From positions 124,001-188,000 of the forward strand of contig NZ_LAKD02000119.1 of the NCBI RefSeq assembly GCF_000968685.2: a stretch of DNA of 64,000 nucleotides, written 5' to 3'. A model generated the notes under the pieces. It did not search any database. It was not told where the DNA came from and saw nothing but the letters and a program-made list of their open reading frames with translations. Origin of the DNA: Streptomyces antioxidans (GTDB taxonomy: Bacteria > Actinomycetota > Actinomycetes > Streptomycetales > Streptomycetaceae). A program made the position numbers and the translations under genes. This document shows positions 1-8,646 of this stretch, piece by piece; positions within the stretch are counted from its first letter, which is position 1, and each line of letters starts with the position of its first letter.

Positions 1-882
1 CCGGTCCTTGCGGTACGTCTCGGCGAGCCGGGTGTTGCGGCCGACGAGCCGACGCAACAGGTGCGGGCCGGGGGCTTGAGGTTCGGTGATCGGAAGGTCC
101 GCGCCGAGCACCCGGCGCAGGCTGGCACGCAACTCCTCCGTGGTCATCGGTGCGTCGTCGTCGGTGGGCGGGCGCTCCCACTCCATCACGCTGACCGTCA
201 GGGCGCCGGAAGGAAGCGGCATGATCGCGTACGCGCCATGCTCAGTGCGCTGCCAGGCATACATGCCGATGCGGCCCACCCCCGGCACCTCCAGATCCAC
301 CGTTCCCGGCACGGCCTGTGCACCCTCAATGGCGACATGGCCAGTGCGGGACGTGACATCCGGCGCGGTCACGCCTGGGAAGCCGATACCCGCCTGCTTT
401 CGGACGGTGCTGTGTCCGCCGTCGCAGCCGACCAGATAGCCGGTACGCATCTCGTACCGACCATCCGGCCCCCGCACGCGCAGGGTCACTCCGTCTTCCC
501 GCTGGTCGAGGCGGACCAACTCGTGACCACGTCGCAGTTCAACGCCGAGTTCACGCGCGCGTTCCTCCAGCACCTGCTCCAAGCGGCGTTGCGGAACGCC
601 CAGGCCATACATCGGATTCGCGTCCAGCCCGCTCAGATTCAGCGGCAGCGCACCGAAGAGGAATGCCGGGATCGCCTGCGGCGCTCCCGGCTCGCCACGG
701 AGCCGCTCGTACAGCCCACGGTGGTCGAGGAGCCGAACCACCTGCCCGATCACGCCGTTGGCCTTAGGGCTTTCACCGCGCTCGTGCAGCTGTTCCAGAA
801 CGACCGGCTGCATGCCCGCCAGGCTCAGCTCGCAGGCCAGCATCAGTCCATTGGGTCCGGCACCGGCGATAACGACATCCAC
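1..882 (-). CDS. FAD-dependent aromatic monooxygenase (partial, runs off left edge)
   Basis: N-terminal 294 residues of a PheA/TfdB-type (PF01494) flavoprotein hydroxylase; the gene continues past base 1. Seen: a Rossmann FAD motif GAGPNG at residues 7-12 directly after a GTG start, RGESPKANG near residue 45, and a second FAD motif with the GCDGGHS core near residue 150. An AAGGAG ribosome site (complement of 893-898) sits about ten bases before the GTG at 882, which fixes the start. Family members use NAD(P)H and oxygen to hydroxylate aromatic or polyketide rings, or to inactivate rifamycins and tetracyclines. The TetR gene just upstream on the same strand suggests inducible expression. The substrate cannot be read from the sequence. 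Confidence 0.85.
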   Translation of the reverse strand, partial: MDVVIAGAGPNGLMLACELSLAGMQPVVLEQLHERGESPKANGVIGQVVRLLDHRGLYERLRGEPGAPQAIPAFLFGALPLNLSGLDANPMYGLGVPQRRLEQVLEERARELGVELRRGHELVRLDQREDGVTLRVRGPDGRYEMRTGYLVGCDGGHSTVRKQAGIGFPGVTAPDVTSRTGHVAIEGAQAVPGTVDLEVPGVGRIGMYAWQRTEHGAYAIMPLPSGALTVSVMEWERPPTDDDAPMTTEELRASLRRVLGADLPITEPQAPGPHLLRRLVGRNTRLAETYRKDR

Positions 883-1003
883 TGTCAAAGGAACTCCTTG
901 TCTCAACATCCGGTGGCAACCATCGCGATCTCACCTGCGGGCCGGCAGTGAGGCGGTAGGCGGTGAAGAGGGCTCGTTGGCATGGGGCTGCCGGAAGGCT
1001 GAC

Positions 1004-1663
1004 CTAGGGGGCCGCGGCACCGGGGTCGGTGGACGGGTCAGGAAGTCCCGCGGCCAACTGCCGCAGCGCCTGAACCAGCAGGGGCACCAGAGGGACCGGC
1101 GGATCCGCGCGCAACCACCGATCGGTGGCTACGTGTACCGCGCTCGTCACGGCGGCAGCCGCCAGCCTGGGGTACAAGTCCCGATCGACGTCCGTTCCTG
1201 TGCGCTCGGCGATGGCCGCGGCGAGCTCGCTGTCGGCCGCGAGCCCGGTCTTCAACGCCTCACCGAGCAGCGCGGGGGCATCGCTCATCCGCCGCAGCCT
1301 GGCCAGCACGTCCGGCTCAGGAGCGCGGTGGGCCCGCTCTGCACCCGCCAAGGGTGACAGCGTGGCCTCGATGAGCGCGTCCCACAGTGGCTCGCCCTCC
1401 GGGCGGGACCGCAGCGTGTCCGCGGCCTGCCTCGCCCGGTCGATGTTCCGCGCGGCGAGTGCTTCGTACTTGCTGGAGAAGTAATTACTGAACGTCCGTG
1501 GCGACACTCCCGCCTCGGCGGCGATGTCCTCATTGCGGACGTTCTCCAGCCCGCGCTCCGACGCCAGACGCACCGCAGCCAAAGTCAATGCCTCTCGGGT
1601 CGCCTGCTTCTTGCGCTCCCGCAGACCGCCGCGCGTCCCATCCCGTCCCTCGTCAGCCAGCAT
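1004..1663 (-). CDS. TetR-family transcriptional regulator
   Basis: About 219 residues with an N-terminal TetR helix-turn-helix (around residues 20-65, motif AAEAGVSPRTFSNYFSSK) followed by an all-helical ligand domain. I prefer the ATG at 1663 over the upstream GTG at 1672 because the only SD-like run (AGGG, reverse strand) lies about eight bases before 1663. It lies upstream of and co-directional with the FAD monooxygenase, 121 bp away, so it probably controls that gene and itself. Inverted TTGCC/GGCAA half-sites sit just upstream at 1694-1715. The ligand is unknown. Confidence 0.85.
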   Translation of the reverse strand: MLADEGRDGTRGGLRERKKQATREALTLAAVRLASERGLENVRNEDIAAEAGVSPRTFSNYFSSKYEALAARNIDRARQAADTLRSRPEGEPLWDALIEATLSPLAGAERAHRAPEPDVLARLRRMSDAPALLGEALKTGLAADSELAAAIAERTGTDVDRDLYPRLAAAAVTSAVHVATDRWLRADPPVPLVPLLVQALRQLAAGLPDPSTDPGAAAP

Positions 1664-1693
1664 GCGTGCCACCCTAACGAAATATGCACACTC

Positions 1694-1715
1694 GGCAAAA
1701 TTGCCGTCATGGCAA
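1694..1715. promoter_or_regulatory. Candidate TetR operator (three half-sites)
   Basis: GGCAA (1694-1698), TTGCC (1701-1705) and GGCAA (1711-1715) form two overlapping inverted repeats 30-50 bp upstream of the TetR start. Position and dyad symmetry suit autoregulation by the adjacent TetR protein. This is inferred from sequence only. Confidence 0.4.
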
Positions 1716-1828
1716 GTATGCCGTGGTCACCGAGAACCCGCGTACCGCAGGGCACGATCACGCTGCCGGGGTCGGCCCCGGGTTCCAGGAGACGGTCTTG
1801 ATCCTCAACCGCGGCGCAGAAAGGGTGG

Positions 1829-2473
1829 TCAGTCGCCCTTCGCTGACGATGGAGGGTGGTACCGCAGGCGCGAGCAGACCCCTTTTTCGGCGACCCCAGG
1901 CATCGTGTATTTCCACATGTTGGAGATCTGAACCAGTAGGTCGGCGAGGCCGGTCGCGACGTAGGAGGTGATGCGCAGGCCGGCGATTCCGCCGACGAAG
2001 AATCGCGCAGCGTCTTCGACGATGACGCCCTCCAGCAGTTCACCCGCCTCGTCGGCCGCCGCCAGGAGCCGCGTGACCGCCTTCTGCGGCGCGGAGTAGC
2101 TGCGCATCGTCATCCACGGGCCCGCCTCTGTGCTCAGTTTGACGGCAGCCCGCAGCACGACCTGTTCCTGGATTGCGGTGCAGTAATGGAAGGACAGGTC
2201 GATGAGGGCCTGCAGCCGCGGAGTCGTGCGCGGAGCGGGCTGCTCCGCCACCTGCCTCGCAGCCTCGTCGAAGAATTGCAACTGTGCGTCGATGATGGCG
2301 TCACCGAGAGCCATCTTGTCTTCGAAATGGTGGTGGTATCCGCCGGCCGAACCATTAGCCGCCGCGATGATCCGCGGCGTGGAGGCCCCGGCGAATCCAC
2401 GTTTCTCGATTTCCCACGCGCCCGCCACGAGATACCGCTGGCGCGTCAGCCGGGAACGTTGCTGCTGCGCCAT
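1829..2473 (-). CDS. Gamma-butyrolactone-receptor-like TetR regulator
   Basis: 214 residues from the ATG at 2473, beginning MAQQQRSRLTRQRY like ScbR/ArpA-type proteins. A TetR HTH occupies roughly residues 10-60; the C-terminal half contains the run GLRITSYVATGLADLLVQIS and ends with an atypical tail. In Streptomyces this family represses antibiotic and regulatory genes until released by autoregulator lactones or late antibiotics. The gene starts ten bases after the anti-sigma-type ATPase gene ends, on the same strand, so the two are probably cotranscribed. Whether it is a true GBL receptor or a pseudo-receptor cannot be decided here. Confidence 0.75.
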   Translation of the reverse strand: MAQQQRSRLTRQRYLVAGAWEIEKRGFAGASTPRIIAAANGSAGGYHHHFEDKMALGDAIIDAQLQFFDEAARQVAEQPAPRTTPRLQALIDLSFHYCTAIQEQVVLRAAVKLSTEAGPWMTMRSYSAPQKAVTRLLAAADEAGELLEGVIVEDAARFFVGGIAGLRITSYVATGLADLLVQISNMWKYTMPGVAEKGVCSRLRYHPPSSAKGD

Positions 2474-2483
2474 CAATCGCGCC

Positions 2484-2909
2484 TTACGCGAGGCGGGCGG
2501 GGCACAGCACCGCGGCGGTTTCTTCTCCGTCCACGGGAATCGCGCCCCATACCCGTTTGCCCCCGGCGCTGCACGGCTCGGACCCCATGTGCCGGCACAC
2601 CAGAGAAACGATCTCCAGGCCACGGCCGTGCTCCTGCTCGTCGCTCGCGTGCCGGATCTCCGGCGGAAGATGGCTGCTGGGATCCGTCACGCTGACGATA
2701 ACGCAGCCCGCGTCGAATCCGATCTCCACTCGGAGTGTCGTATCCGCGTGGATGGAGGCGGCTTCCCTGACCGCGTTCGTCGTCAGCTCGGAAAGAACGA
2801 GGAGCACGCTGTCACGGGTGCCCTGCAGCCAGGCTTCAAGAACTGTTCCCGCCCATTTCCGTGCCGCGCGGGGGGCGCTTGGGGTGGGCGCGACGGTGAA
2901 TTGCAGCAT
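2484..2909 (-). CDS. Anti-sigma-factor-type ATP-binding protein (HATPase_c)
   Basis: About 141 residues from the ATG at 2909, with GAGG close upstream on the reverse strand. It has the small GHKL/RsbW fold seen in Streptomyces regulatory ATPases: an N-box-like LSELTTNAVREA near residue 45 and a G-box-like HGRGLEIVS near residue 100. Such proteins bind sigma factors or anti-anti-sigma factors, or act as serine kinases of the RsbW/SpoIIAB type. No partner sigma gene is adjacent; instead it precedes the GBL-receptor-like regulator by ten bases. A TTG at 2930 is an alternative start. Confidence 0.8.
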   Translation of the reverse strand: MLQFTVAPTPSAPRAARKWAGTVLEAWLQGTRDSVLLVLSELTTNAVREAASIHADTTLRVEIGFDAGCVIVSVTDPSSHLPPEIRHASDEQEHGRGLEIVSLVCRHMGSEPCSAGGKRVWGAIPVDGEETAAVLCPARLA

Positions 2910-3098
2910 CTCGTCCTCGCAGTCCCGCAATCAGATCGGTATGTCTGATTCCAGAGAACACCGGAACAGACGGCTGCGTAATGGCCAAGATTGGGCATGT
3001 CCAAGATTGGTCAGCAACCCGTTCTGCGGTGCACGGAACGCTGGGATGACGCCGCAGTGCCGTCCTATTCTGGGAATCGCCGCTTGTAAGGAGGTTGC

Positions 3099-3899
3099 AT
3101 GATGCAGGAAGGGTGGGTAAACCACGAAGATCCAACGGCTTCCATGCCGGAGATCCTGCGGCAATGGATGACCCGGCGGGGGCTCAGGTCGGGCGAGCAG
3201 CTGGCAGATGTATTCGCCGTGCACCCCCGTCATGCGGCGAGACTGGTCTCCGGCGAGCGGAAGATGACCTTGTCGCAGGTTCAGGCCCTCTCGAAGGCCC
3301 TGCGCCTGAACTGGGCCGAGGCGAAGCTGCTGCATTCCCGAGCGGGGCATCTGCCGCCCCCTCCTCCGCCGCGAGGAGGGGTCGAGATCCCGCACCCGCT
3401 GCTGAGGACGATGCACCGCCAGCAGGATGCGGCAATGATCGAAGGCCCGGACTGGGAACTGCTGGACTGCAATGACGCCGCGCTCCGGAATTTTCCGTGG
3501 TTCTCCAACAGGGGCGTGAACGTGATGGAGGGGCTGCTGGTCGGCGAGGGGCGGGCGCAGCTCGTCGACCGTGAGGAGGTGTGGATCCCCGCGCTGGTCG
3601 CCCAGATCAAGACGATGGTGCTCCAGTCCGTCCATTACCAGGTCGAGCACCGGCACAGCCTGATGGCAATGACGGAGGTCATCCGACGGGACCCGGCCGT
3701 CGAGAGGTTCTGGCTCACGAGTGTGGATCTCCAGGACCACACCTACGGGCGGCGCCGGGCGATGTATCTGCCGGGCTGGGGGGAGGAGCCCGTCGAACTC
3801 GACGTCCTCAGCTTCGCCCTGGAGCATCCCGACGTCTCGACCGGCACACGGATGGTCGTGGTGGCCGCGGCGGACGGAAGACCGCAACCACCTGTCTGA
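3099..3899 (+). CDS. MmyB-type XRE transcriptional regulator
   Basis: 266 residues. The N-terminal 75 residues resemble a degenerate XRE HTH, then a PPPPPP linker, then the MmyB-type PAS-like ligand-binding domain (LLRTMHRQQDAAMIEGPDWE through the C-terminus). MmyB regulates methylenomycin genes, and its homologues are very abundant in Streptomyces, usually next to the gene they control. A strong TAAGGAGGT ribosome site at 3087-3095 precedes two consecutive ATG codons at 3099 and 3102; the second has the better spacing. No obvious target enzyme is adjacent: the next gene is a convergent amidase. Confidence 0.85.
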   Translation: MMQEGWVNHEDPTASMPEILRQWMTRRGLRSGEQLADVFAVHPRHAARLVSGERKMTLSQVQALSKALRLNWAEAKLLHSRAGHLPPPPPPRGGVEIPHPLLRTMHRQQDAAMIEGPDWELLDCNDAALRNFPWFSNRGVNVMEGLLVGEGRAQLVDREEVWIPALVAQIKTMVLQSVHYQVEHRHSLMAMTEVIRRDPAVERFWLTSVDLQDHTYGRRRAMYLPGWGEEPVELDVLSFALEHPDVSTGTRMVVVAAADGRPQPPV

Positions 3900-4049
3900 G
3901 GGAATCACCCGCGAGAGGCGTTCCCCGGGCGACGCCAGGTCGTAGTGGCTGACTACGGACCGGGCTCCCGCGCCGGGAGGTCGTGCATCCGCCACGCGTT
4001 CCCTGACCACCTATGGCCCCTGAACCCTTGGACTGAAGGTGGGCCTCGA

Positions 4050-5678
4050 TCATCTCTCCGCCCCCTGGGGCGCGGTCGGCCAGCCGCCGCTCGGTTCCAG
4101 TACCGTGGCGACGCGCAACAACCGATCCTCGCGGTGCAGGCCGGCGATGGCCTGCACGCCGACGGGGAGCCCGTCAACCGTGCCACCGGGGATTTGTGCG
4201 GCAGGGTGCGCGGTCAGGTTTAGCCCGCAGGTGTGGGCGATGCCCTTCCCGATGGCATCGGCGATGACCTCGCCATCTGGGGTGCCCGGGCCGGGCGCGG
4301 GCAGCGCGGGGGTGTAGACGGTCGGGGTGAGGAGAACGTCCACGCCATTGAGGGCGGCGTCCCACGCGGTGGTCAGGCGGGCGATGCCGTCCAGCGTGGC
4401 CGCGACCCACTCCGCGGAGTCGCCGCAGGCCGCGCCCACCGCGGCGGACAGCTTCGTGGTGGCCCCGAGGTGACCCGGGTCCCGGTCGCGGCGGTCGCTC
4501 ACCTGGTGAACAAGCTCAGGATCACCGTGGGCGACGCCCGGGCTGTGCCCGAAGTGGCCGGCGAGCACGGCGGGCACCCCACCGTGCACGGTCAGCAACA
4601 TCGCCAGGTCGCGGGCTTCTCCGTACTGGGGGATGTCGACGGTGGACAGGACGGCACCGGCGAGGGCGAGATCGTCCGCGCGGGCGCGCACTACCGCGGC
4701 CACTTCTGGGGTGCAGAACTCGGGGGTGAGGGACTGACCGACGATGCCGACGCGCAGTCCGCGCACGCCGTCCCGGAGGCCGCGTGTCCAGTCCCGGGGC
4801 GCGTGCTGCGCGAACCTGTCGCGCCGGTCTGTGCCGGACAGTTCGGAGGCGAGTACGGCGACCTCGCGCACGCGGCGTCCGGCGACGGCAACCCGGTCCT
4901 GAACGGGCGTGAACCCGAGGATTCCCGTCATGGGGATGAGACCAGAAGTCGGCAGGAGCGCGAACGCCCCGCAGTGGGAGGGCGGCACCCGGCCGCTGCC
5001 GGCCTGGTCAACCATGATGGCGAGGTCCACGAGACCGGCGGCGAGCAGCGCTGCCGCTCCGGCGCTTGAGCCGCCCGTCGTGCGGTCCCGGTCCCAGGGG
5101 TTGAGGACCGGGCCGTCCCACGGGGTGGCGCCGGTGATCGCCAGACAGAGATCGTCTGTCCTGGTGGTGTGGGTGACGGCCGCGCCGGCGGCGAGGGTGC
5201 GCAGCACGACCGTGGCGGACTCGCGTGGCACATGCCCCTGCACCAGCCGTGAACCGGCCGCGAGCGGCACCCCGCCGTAGGCGATCGTGCTCTTGATCGC
5301 GACCCGCTTTCCGGCGAGCGAGCCGACGGTGCCCGGCGTCGTCCCAAGCTCGAACTCGACGGCGTTCAGGGCGTCGGTGCCGCGGGCGTAGGGCGGCGGT
5401 TCCGGCATGGGATGGGCCTTTTCCCATGCGGCGCGTACCCGCCCGTGGGCGGCGACGAGCCCTGGCGCCAATTCGGCGTACAACTGCGCCTCCTGCCGGG
5501 TGATGCCCAGGTTGAGGCGGTCGGATGCGGCGCGGATGGCCCGTACGGTCGGGGTCGACCAGGCCAGCACCTCCCGCCGGACAGCGGCGGCGGATGGCGA
5601 GGTGGCGAACGCCCTGGTTCCCATGGCCACAGCGGCGCCGACGGCAGTGGCAGCGATCAGTAGGCGGCGGCTTGGCAT
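4050..5678 (-). CDS. Exported amidase-signature-family hydrolase
   Basis: 542 residues. The N-terminus MPSRRLLIAATAVGAAVAMG looks like a signal sequence. The amidase-signature core is visible: a lysine in VAIKST, the GGSSAG loop and a DQAGSGR segment carrying the expected nucleophilic serine, followed by the conserved P-x-SHCG and a C-terminal PxGVQxIA block. These give the Ser-cisSer-Lys triad of the family, which hydrolyses carboxamides. The usual KDN after the catalytic lysine reads KST and DTGGS reads DQAGS, so substrate preference may differ. It is monocistronic and convergent with the MmyB-type regulator. Confidence 0.85.
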   Translation of the reverse strand: MPSRRLLIAATAVGAAVAMGTRAFATSPSAAAVRREVLAWSTPTVRAIRAASDRLNLGITRQEAQLYAELAPGLVAAHGRVRAAWEKAHPMPEPPPYARGTDALNAVEFELGTTPGTVGSLAGKRVAIKSTIAYGGVPLAAGSRLVQGHVPRESATVVLRTLAAGAAVTHTTRTDDLCLAITGATPWDGPVLNPWDRDRTTGGSSAGAAALLAAGLVDLAIMVDQAGSGRVPPSHCGAFALLPTSGLIPMTGILGFTPVQDRVAVAGRRVREVAVLASELSGTDRRDRFAQHAPRDWTRGLRDGVRGLRVGIVGQSLTPEFCTPEVAAVVRARADDLALAGAVLSTVDIPQYGEARDLAMLLTVHGGVPAVLAGHFGHSPGVAHGDPELVHQVSDRRDRDPGHLGATTKLSAAVGAACGDSAEWVAATLDGIARLTTAWDAALNGVDVLLTPTVYTPALPAPGPGTPDGEVIADAIGKGIAHTCGLNLTAHPAAQIPGGTVDGLPVGVQAIAGLHREDRLLRVATVLEPSGGWPTAPQGAER

Positions 5679-5995
5679 GATGGGTGCTCCTGGTGGTGTC
5701 GTGTTGGCTGTGGCCGCTGTGCGGTGCCGCCCACGGTTCGACTCCGAGGGGTTCGACCGGCCAGCAGGCCGCCGAGGGGGCGCGCGGGTCTCCTGCGCGA
5801 ACCGGCGGCAGCGCGCGTCCGCCCGTCACGTGCCCTTGATTCCAGCATGCCCGCCCCGCTCACAGATGGCCTGATAGGACCCGGGCGTGCAGGTCAAGCC
5901 GGGTCCGTTGCCCGGCACCCTGGTGCTGGGGAATCCCTGGATGGTGATGCCCGTTGTGGCACTCAGGCTGTATGTCGTACCCGGAGGGGGCAAAC
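5679..5995. other. 317-bp intergenic region without recognised gene
   Basis: The divergent promoter region between the amidase (minus) and the CoA-binding protein (plus). Overlapping open frames here are short and lack coding signal or ribosome sites. Apart from the GGAGGGGG ribosome site at 5982-5990 I see no operator-like dyad. Confidence 0.5.
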
Positions 5996-6403
5996 ATGTA
6001 CGGCGACGCGGCGGCGGTCCGCAGAATCCTTACGGAGTTGGGAGACACCTGGGCCATCGTGGGCCTGTCGGCGAACCAGCGGCGTGCGGCTTACGGCGTC
6101 GCCGGGGTCCTCCAGCGCTTCGGCAAGCGCATCGTGCCCGTACACCCCAAGGCCGAGACGGTGCACGGCGAGCGCGGCTACGGCTCACTCGCCGAGATCC
6201 CGTTCCCGGTCGACGTGGTCGACGTCTTCGTCAACAGCGCCCTGGCGGGCCCGGTCGCCGACGAGGCCGTCACCATCGGCGCCAAGGCCGTCTGGTTCCA
6301 GCTCGGCGTCATCGACCCGGAAGCGTACGCCCGCACCCGCGCCGCCGGACTGACCATGGTCATGGACCGCTGCCCAGCCATCGAAATCCCCCAGCTGGGC
6401 TGA
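5996..6403 (+). CDS. CoA-binding-domain protein (YccU-like)
   Basis: 135 residues from the ATG at 5996, chosen because GGAGGGGG ends six bases before it; a longer in-frame start at 5954 has no ribosome site. The protein is one Rossmann-like CoA_binding domain: WAIVGLSANQRRAAYGVA near the N-terminus, IVPVHPK in the middle and the typical KAVWFQLGV and MDRCPAIE segments near the end. The fold matches the CoA-ligase NDP/CoA-binding domain, but the role of stand-alone versions is unknown. The length fits the family (about 135-145). Confidence 0.85.
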   Translation: MYGDAAAVRRILTELGDTWAIVGLSANQRRAAYGVAGVLQRFGKRIVPVHPKAETVHGERGYGSLAEIPFPVDVVDVFVNSALAGPVADEAVTIGAKAVWFQLGVIDPEAYARTRAAGLTMVMDRCPAIEIPQLG

Positions 6404-6429
6404 GCCGCACCACGGAGATCACCCCGCCC

Positions 6430-6984
6430 TCAGGCGGCCAGGCCCTCCAGGACCGCCGCGCCGGGGAGGGCGGCGAGCAGTTTGCCCGGGACGATGAGCT
6501 TGCCTCGGCGGGCGCCGCTGCCGATGAGGGCGTAGGGGGTGTCGGCCACGGCGGCGTCCACCAGGAGCGGCCAGTCGGCGGGGAGGCCGATCGGGGTGAT
6601 GCCGCCGAATTCCATGCCGCTCTCGCCCGTCGCCGTGTCCATCGGGGCGAACGACGCCTTGCGGGCGCCGAGGTGGCGGCGCACCACGCCGTTGACGTCC
6701 GCGCGGGTGTGGGCCAGGACCACGCAGGCGGCCAGGGTGGTCTCGCCGCCCCGTTTGCCCGCGACCACCACGCAGTTGGCGGACTGCTCCAGCAGCCAGG
6801 AGCCGTAGTTCTCGACGAGCACGGCGGTGTCGGCCTTGTCCGGGTCCGTGTCCACGAAGAGCACCTGTTCCACCGGCTCCGGGCCGCGCCACGTGCGCAG
6901 CGCCTCGGCGACGGGGGCGGTCAGCAGGTCCAGGCACTCGACGGCGGGACGGACCTCGGCGAAGGCATCCATCGGCGTACTCAT
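6430..6984 (-). CDS. YbaK/ProX-type aminoacyl-tRNA deacylase domain protein
   Basis: 184 residues. The YbaK/prolyl-tRNA-editing fold is recognised from VEQVLFVDTD, the CVVVAGKRGGET strand-loop, the lysine in ARKASFA and the GGITPIGLPADWPLLVD block. Related proteins hydrolyse mischarged tRNA (Cys-tRNAPro, Ala-tRNAPro). The ASF segment with a lysine just before it resembles the catalytic lysine region of YbaK. Its neighbours give no pathway context: it lies between a convergent CoA-binding gene and a co-directional cupin regulator. Confidence 0.8.
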   Translation of the reverse strand: MSTPMDAFAEVRPAVECLDLLTAPVAEALRTWRGPEPVEQVLFVDTDPDKADTAVLVENYGSWLLEQSANCVVVAGKRGGETTLAACVVLAHTRADVNGVVRRHLGARKASFAPMDTATGESGMEFGGITPIGLPADWPLLVDAAVADTPYALIGSGARRGKLIVPGKLLAALPGAAVLEGLAA

Positions 6985-7034
6985 GCCGCCAAGCTAGCAG
7001 CCGGGGCGGGGCACGAGGGCCGGGCCCAGTGGCC

Positions 7035-7646
7035 TCAGCGCGCGGGTGGCACCGACACGGTCATGGTCATCTCCACCGGCGCCGTACTGTCGTTGCGGTA
7101 GGTGTGCGGGGTGTTCGCCTCGAACGCCACGGAGGTGCCGACCGGGGCGGTGTGGGTCTCGCCGCCGATCACCAGGGTGAGTTCGCCGGTCGTCACATGG
7201 ATCAGCTCGACCGTGCCGGAGGGGTGTGGATCGGAGCTGCTCTCGTCGCCGGGCATCAGCCGCCACTGCCACATCTCCAGCGGGCCGTTCGCCTCGGTGC
7301 CGACGAGCAGCGCGGTGTAGCTGCCCGCCTCGGTGGACCACATCCGCACCGCCTGGTCGGGCGGGACGAAGGTCACCCGGGGCCCCTGCTCGTAGTCGAG
7401 CAGTGTGGTGATGCTCACGCCGAGCGCGTCGGCGAGCTTGACGGTGGTGCCCACGCTCGGATTCGTACGGGCCTGCTCAATCTGGATGATCATCCCCCGG
7501 CTGACCCCGGCGCGGGCCGCCAGGGCGTCGAGGGTGAAGCCGCGTTCATTGCGCCACCGTTTGAGGTTGCGGGCGAGCGACTGTGTGAGCTGGTCGAGGT
7601 CCGTCACGTTCCGGTCCGTCCATCCGTCCAAAATAGTGAATGGCAT
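7035..7646 (-). CDS. XRE-cupin transcriptional regulator
   Basis: 203 residues: an N-terminal XRE HTH (residues about 22-75, including LAARAGVSRGMIIQIE) joined to a C-terminal cupin barrel (residues about 120-200, including HPSGTVELIHVTTGEL and ANTPHTYRN). Such regulators sense small ligands with the cupin domain. The gene is divergent from a DMT-family exporter with about 68 bp between starts, so it most likely controls that exporter and itself. A GTGGG/CCCAC inverted repeat at 7668-7684 is a possible operator. Confidence 0.87.
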   Translation of the reverse strand: MPFTILDGWTDRNVTDLDQLTQSLARNLKRWRNERGFTLDALAARAGVSRGMIIQIEQARTNPSVGTTVKLADALGVSITTLLDYEQGPRVTFVPPDQAVRMWSTEAGSYTALLVGTEANGPLEMWQWRLMPGDESSSDPHPSGTVELIHVTTGELTLVIGGETHTAPVGTSVAFEANTPHTYRNDSTAPVEMTMTVSVPPAR

Positions 7647-7667
7647 AGTCGAGTGGAGTGAACTACC

Positions 7668-7684
7668 GTGGGCTGTACTCCCAC
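7668..7684. promoter_or_regulatory. Inverted repeat in regulator/exporter intergenic region
   Basis: GTGGG (7668-7672) and CCCAC (7680-7684) flank a seven-base spacer in the 68-bp gap between the divergent XRE-cupin regulator and the DMT transporter. A candidate operator judged by position and symmetry only. Confidence 0.3.
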
Positions 7685-7714
7685 GTCCACCACACTGTAC
7701 GGCGAGGTTTCACG

Positions 7715-8581
7715 ATGTCCGCACTCTTCGCTCTTGCCACCAGCCTGCTCTGGGGGCTGGCCGACTTCGGCGGAGGGTTGCTCACCCGGCGCACCCCCGC
7801 GATCACCGTGGTCGTCGTCTCCCAGATCATCGCGGCCGCCGTCCTCGGCGCCATCGTGGTCGCCACCGGCGGATGGTCAGCGGCGGGCCCGCAGCTGTGG
7901 TTCGCCGCGGCGGCCGGTGTGGTCGGCCCGGCCGCGATGCTGTGCTTCTACCGGGCTCTCGCGCTCGGCCCGATGGGCGTGGTCTCCCCGCTCGGCGCGC
8001 TCGGCGGGGTCATGGTGCCGCTCGGGGTCGCGCTGGTGCTCGGCGAGCGGCCCGGGCTGCTCCAGGTCTCGGGGGTCGTGGTGGCGGTCGCGGGCGTGGT
8101 CATGGCCAGCGGTCCGCAGACCGGCGGGGCGCCCGTCCAGCGGCAGACGCTGCTGCTCACCCTGGTGGCCGCGCTGGGCTTCGGCTCGGTGATGGCACTG
8201 ATCGCCGAGGCGTCGCACACCCTGACCGGGCTGTTCCTCGCGCTGTTCGTGCAGCGGGTGTGCAATGTGGCGGTCGGCGACGCCGCACTGCTGGTCTCCG
8301 TACGGCGCGGCAACCCCGGGCTGCCCGAGGGCGGGATGGGCGTGGTGCGGGCGTCGCTGCCCGCGCTCGCCTTCGTGGGCCTGGCCGACGTGGCCGCGAA
8401 CGGCACGTACAACCTCGCCGCGCATCACGGCCCGGTCACCGTCGCCGCGGTGCTCGCCTCCCTCTACCCCGTGGTGACCGCCCTCGCGGCCCGCGGACTG
8501 CTCGGCGAGCGGCTGCGTGTGGTCCAGGCCACGGGTGCCGGACTCGCCCTGGTGGGCACGCTGTTGCTGGCCACGGGCTGA
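7715..8581 (+). CDS. EamA/DMT-family transporter
   Basis: 288 residues from the ATG at 7715 (CGAGG about eight bases upstream). About ten transmembrane helices in two EamA repeats. The first starts MSALFALATSLLWGLADFGGG; the second contains GLADVAANGTYNLAAHHG and LASLYPVVTALAARGLLGE, the usual end-of-repeat motifs. Members export amino acids, purines or toxic metabolites. Divergent pairing with an XRE-cupin regulator suggests inducible efflux of the ligand sensed by that cupin. An in-frame start at 7658 adds 19 residues without a ribosome site. Confidence 0.87.
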   Translation: MSALFALATSLLWGLADFGGGLLTRRTPAITVVVVSQIIAAAVLGAIVVATGGWSAAGPQLWFAAAAGVVGPAAMLCFYRALALGPMGVVSPLGALGGVMVPLGVALVLGERPGLLQVSGVVVAVAGVVMASGPQTGGAPVQRQTLLLTLVAALGFGSVMALIAEASHTLTGLFLALFVQRVCNVAVGDAALLVSVRRGNPGLPEGGMGVVRASLPALAFVGLADVAANGTYNLAAHHGPVTVAAVLASLYPVVTALAARGLLGERLRVVQATGAGLALVGTLLLATG

Positions 8582-8646
8582 GGGGCGCCCACCCGCTGTC
8601 CGCCCGGCCGTGCATAAGCCGACGTACGCCAGGAACCCGCTACGCC

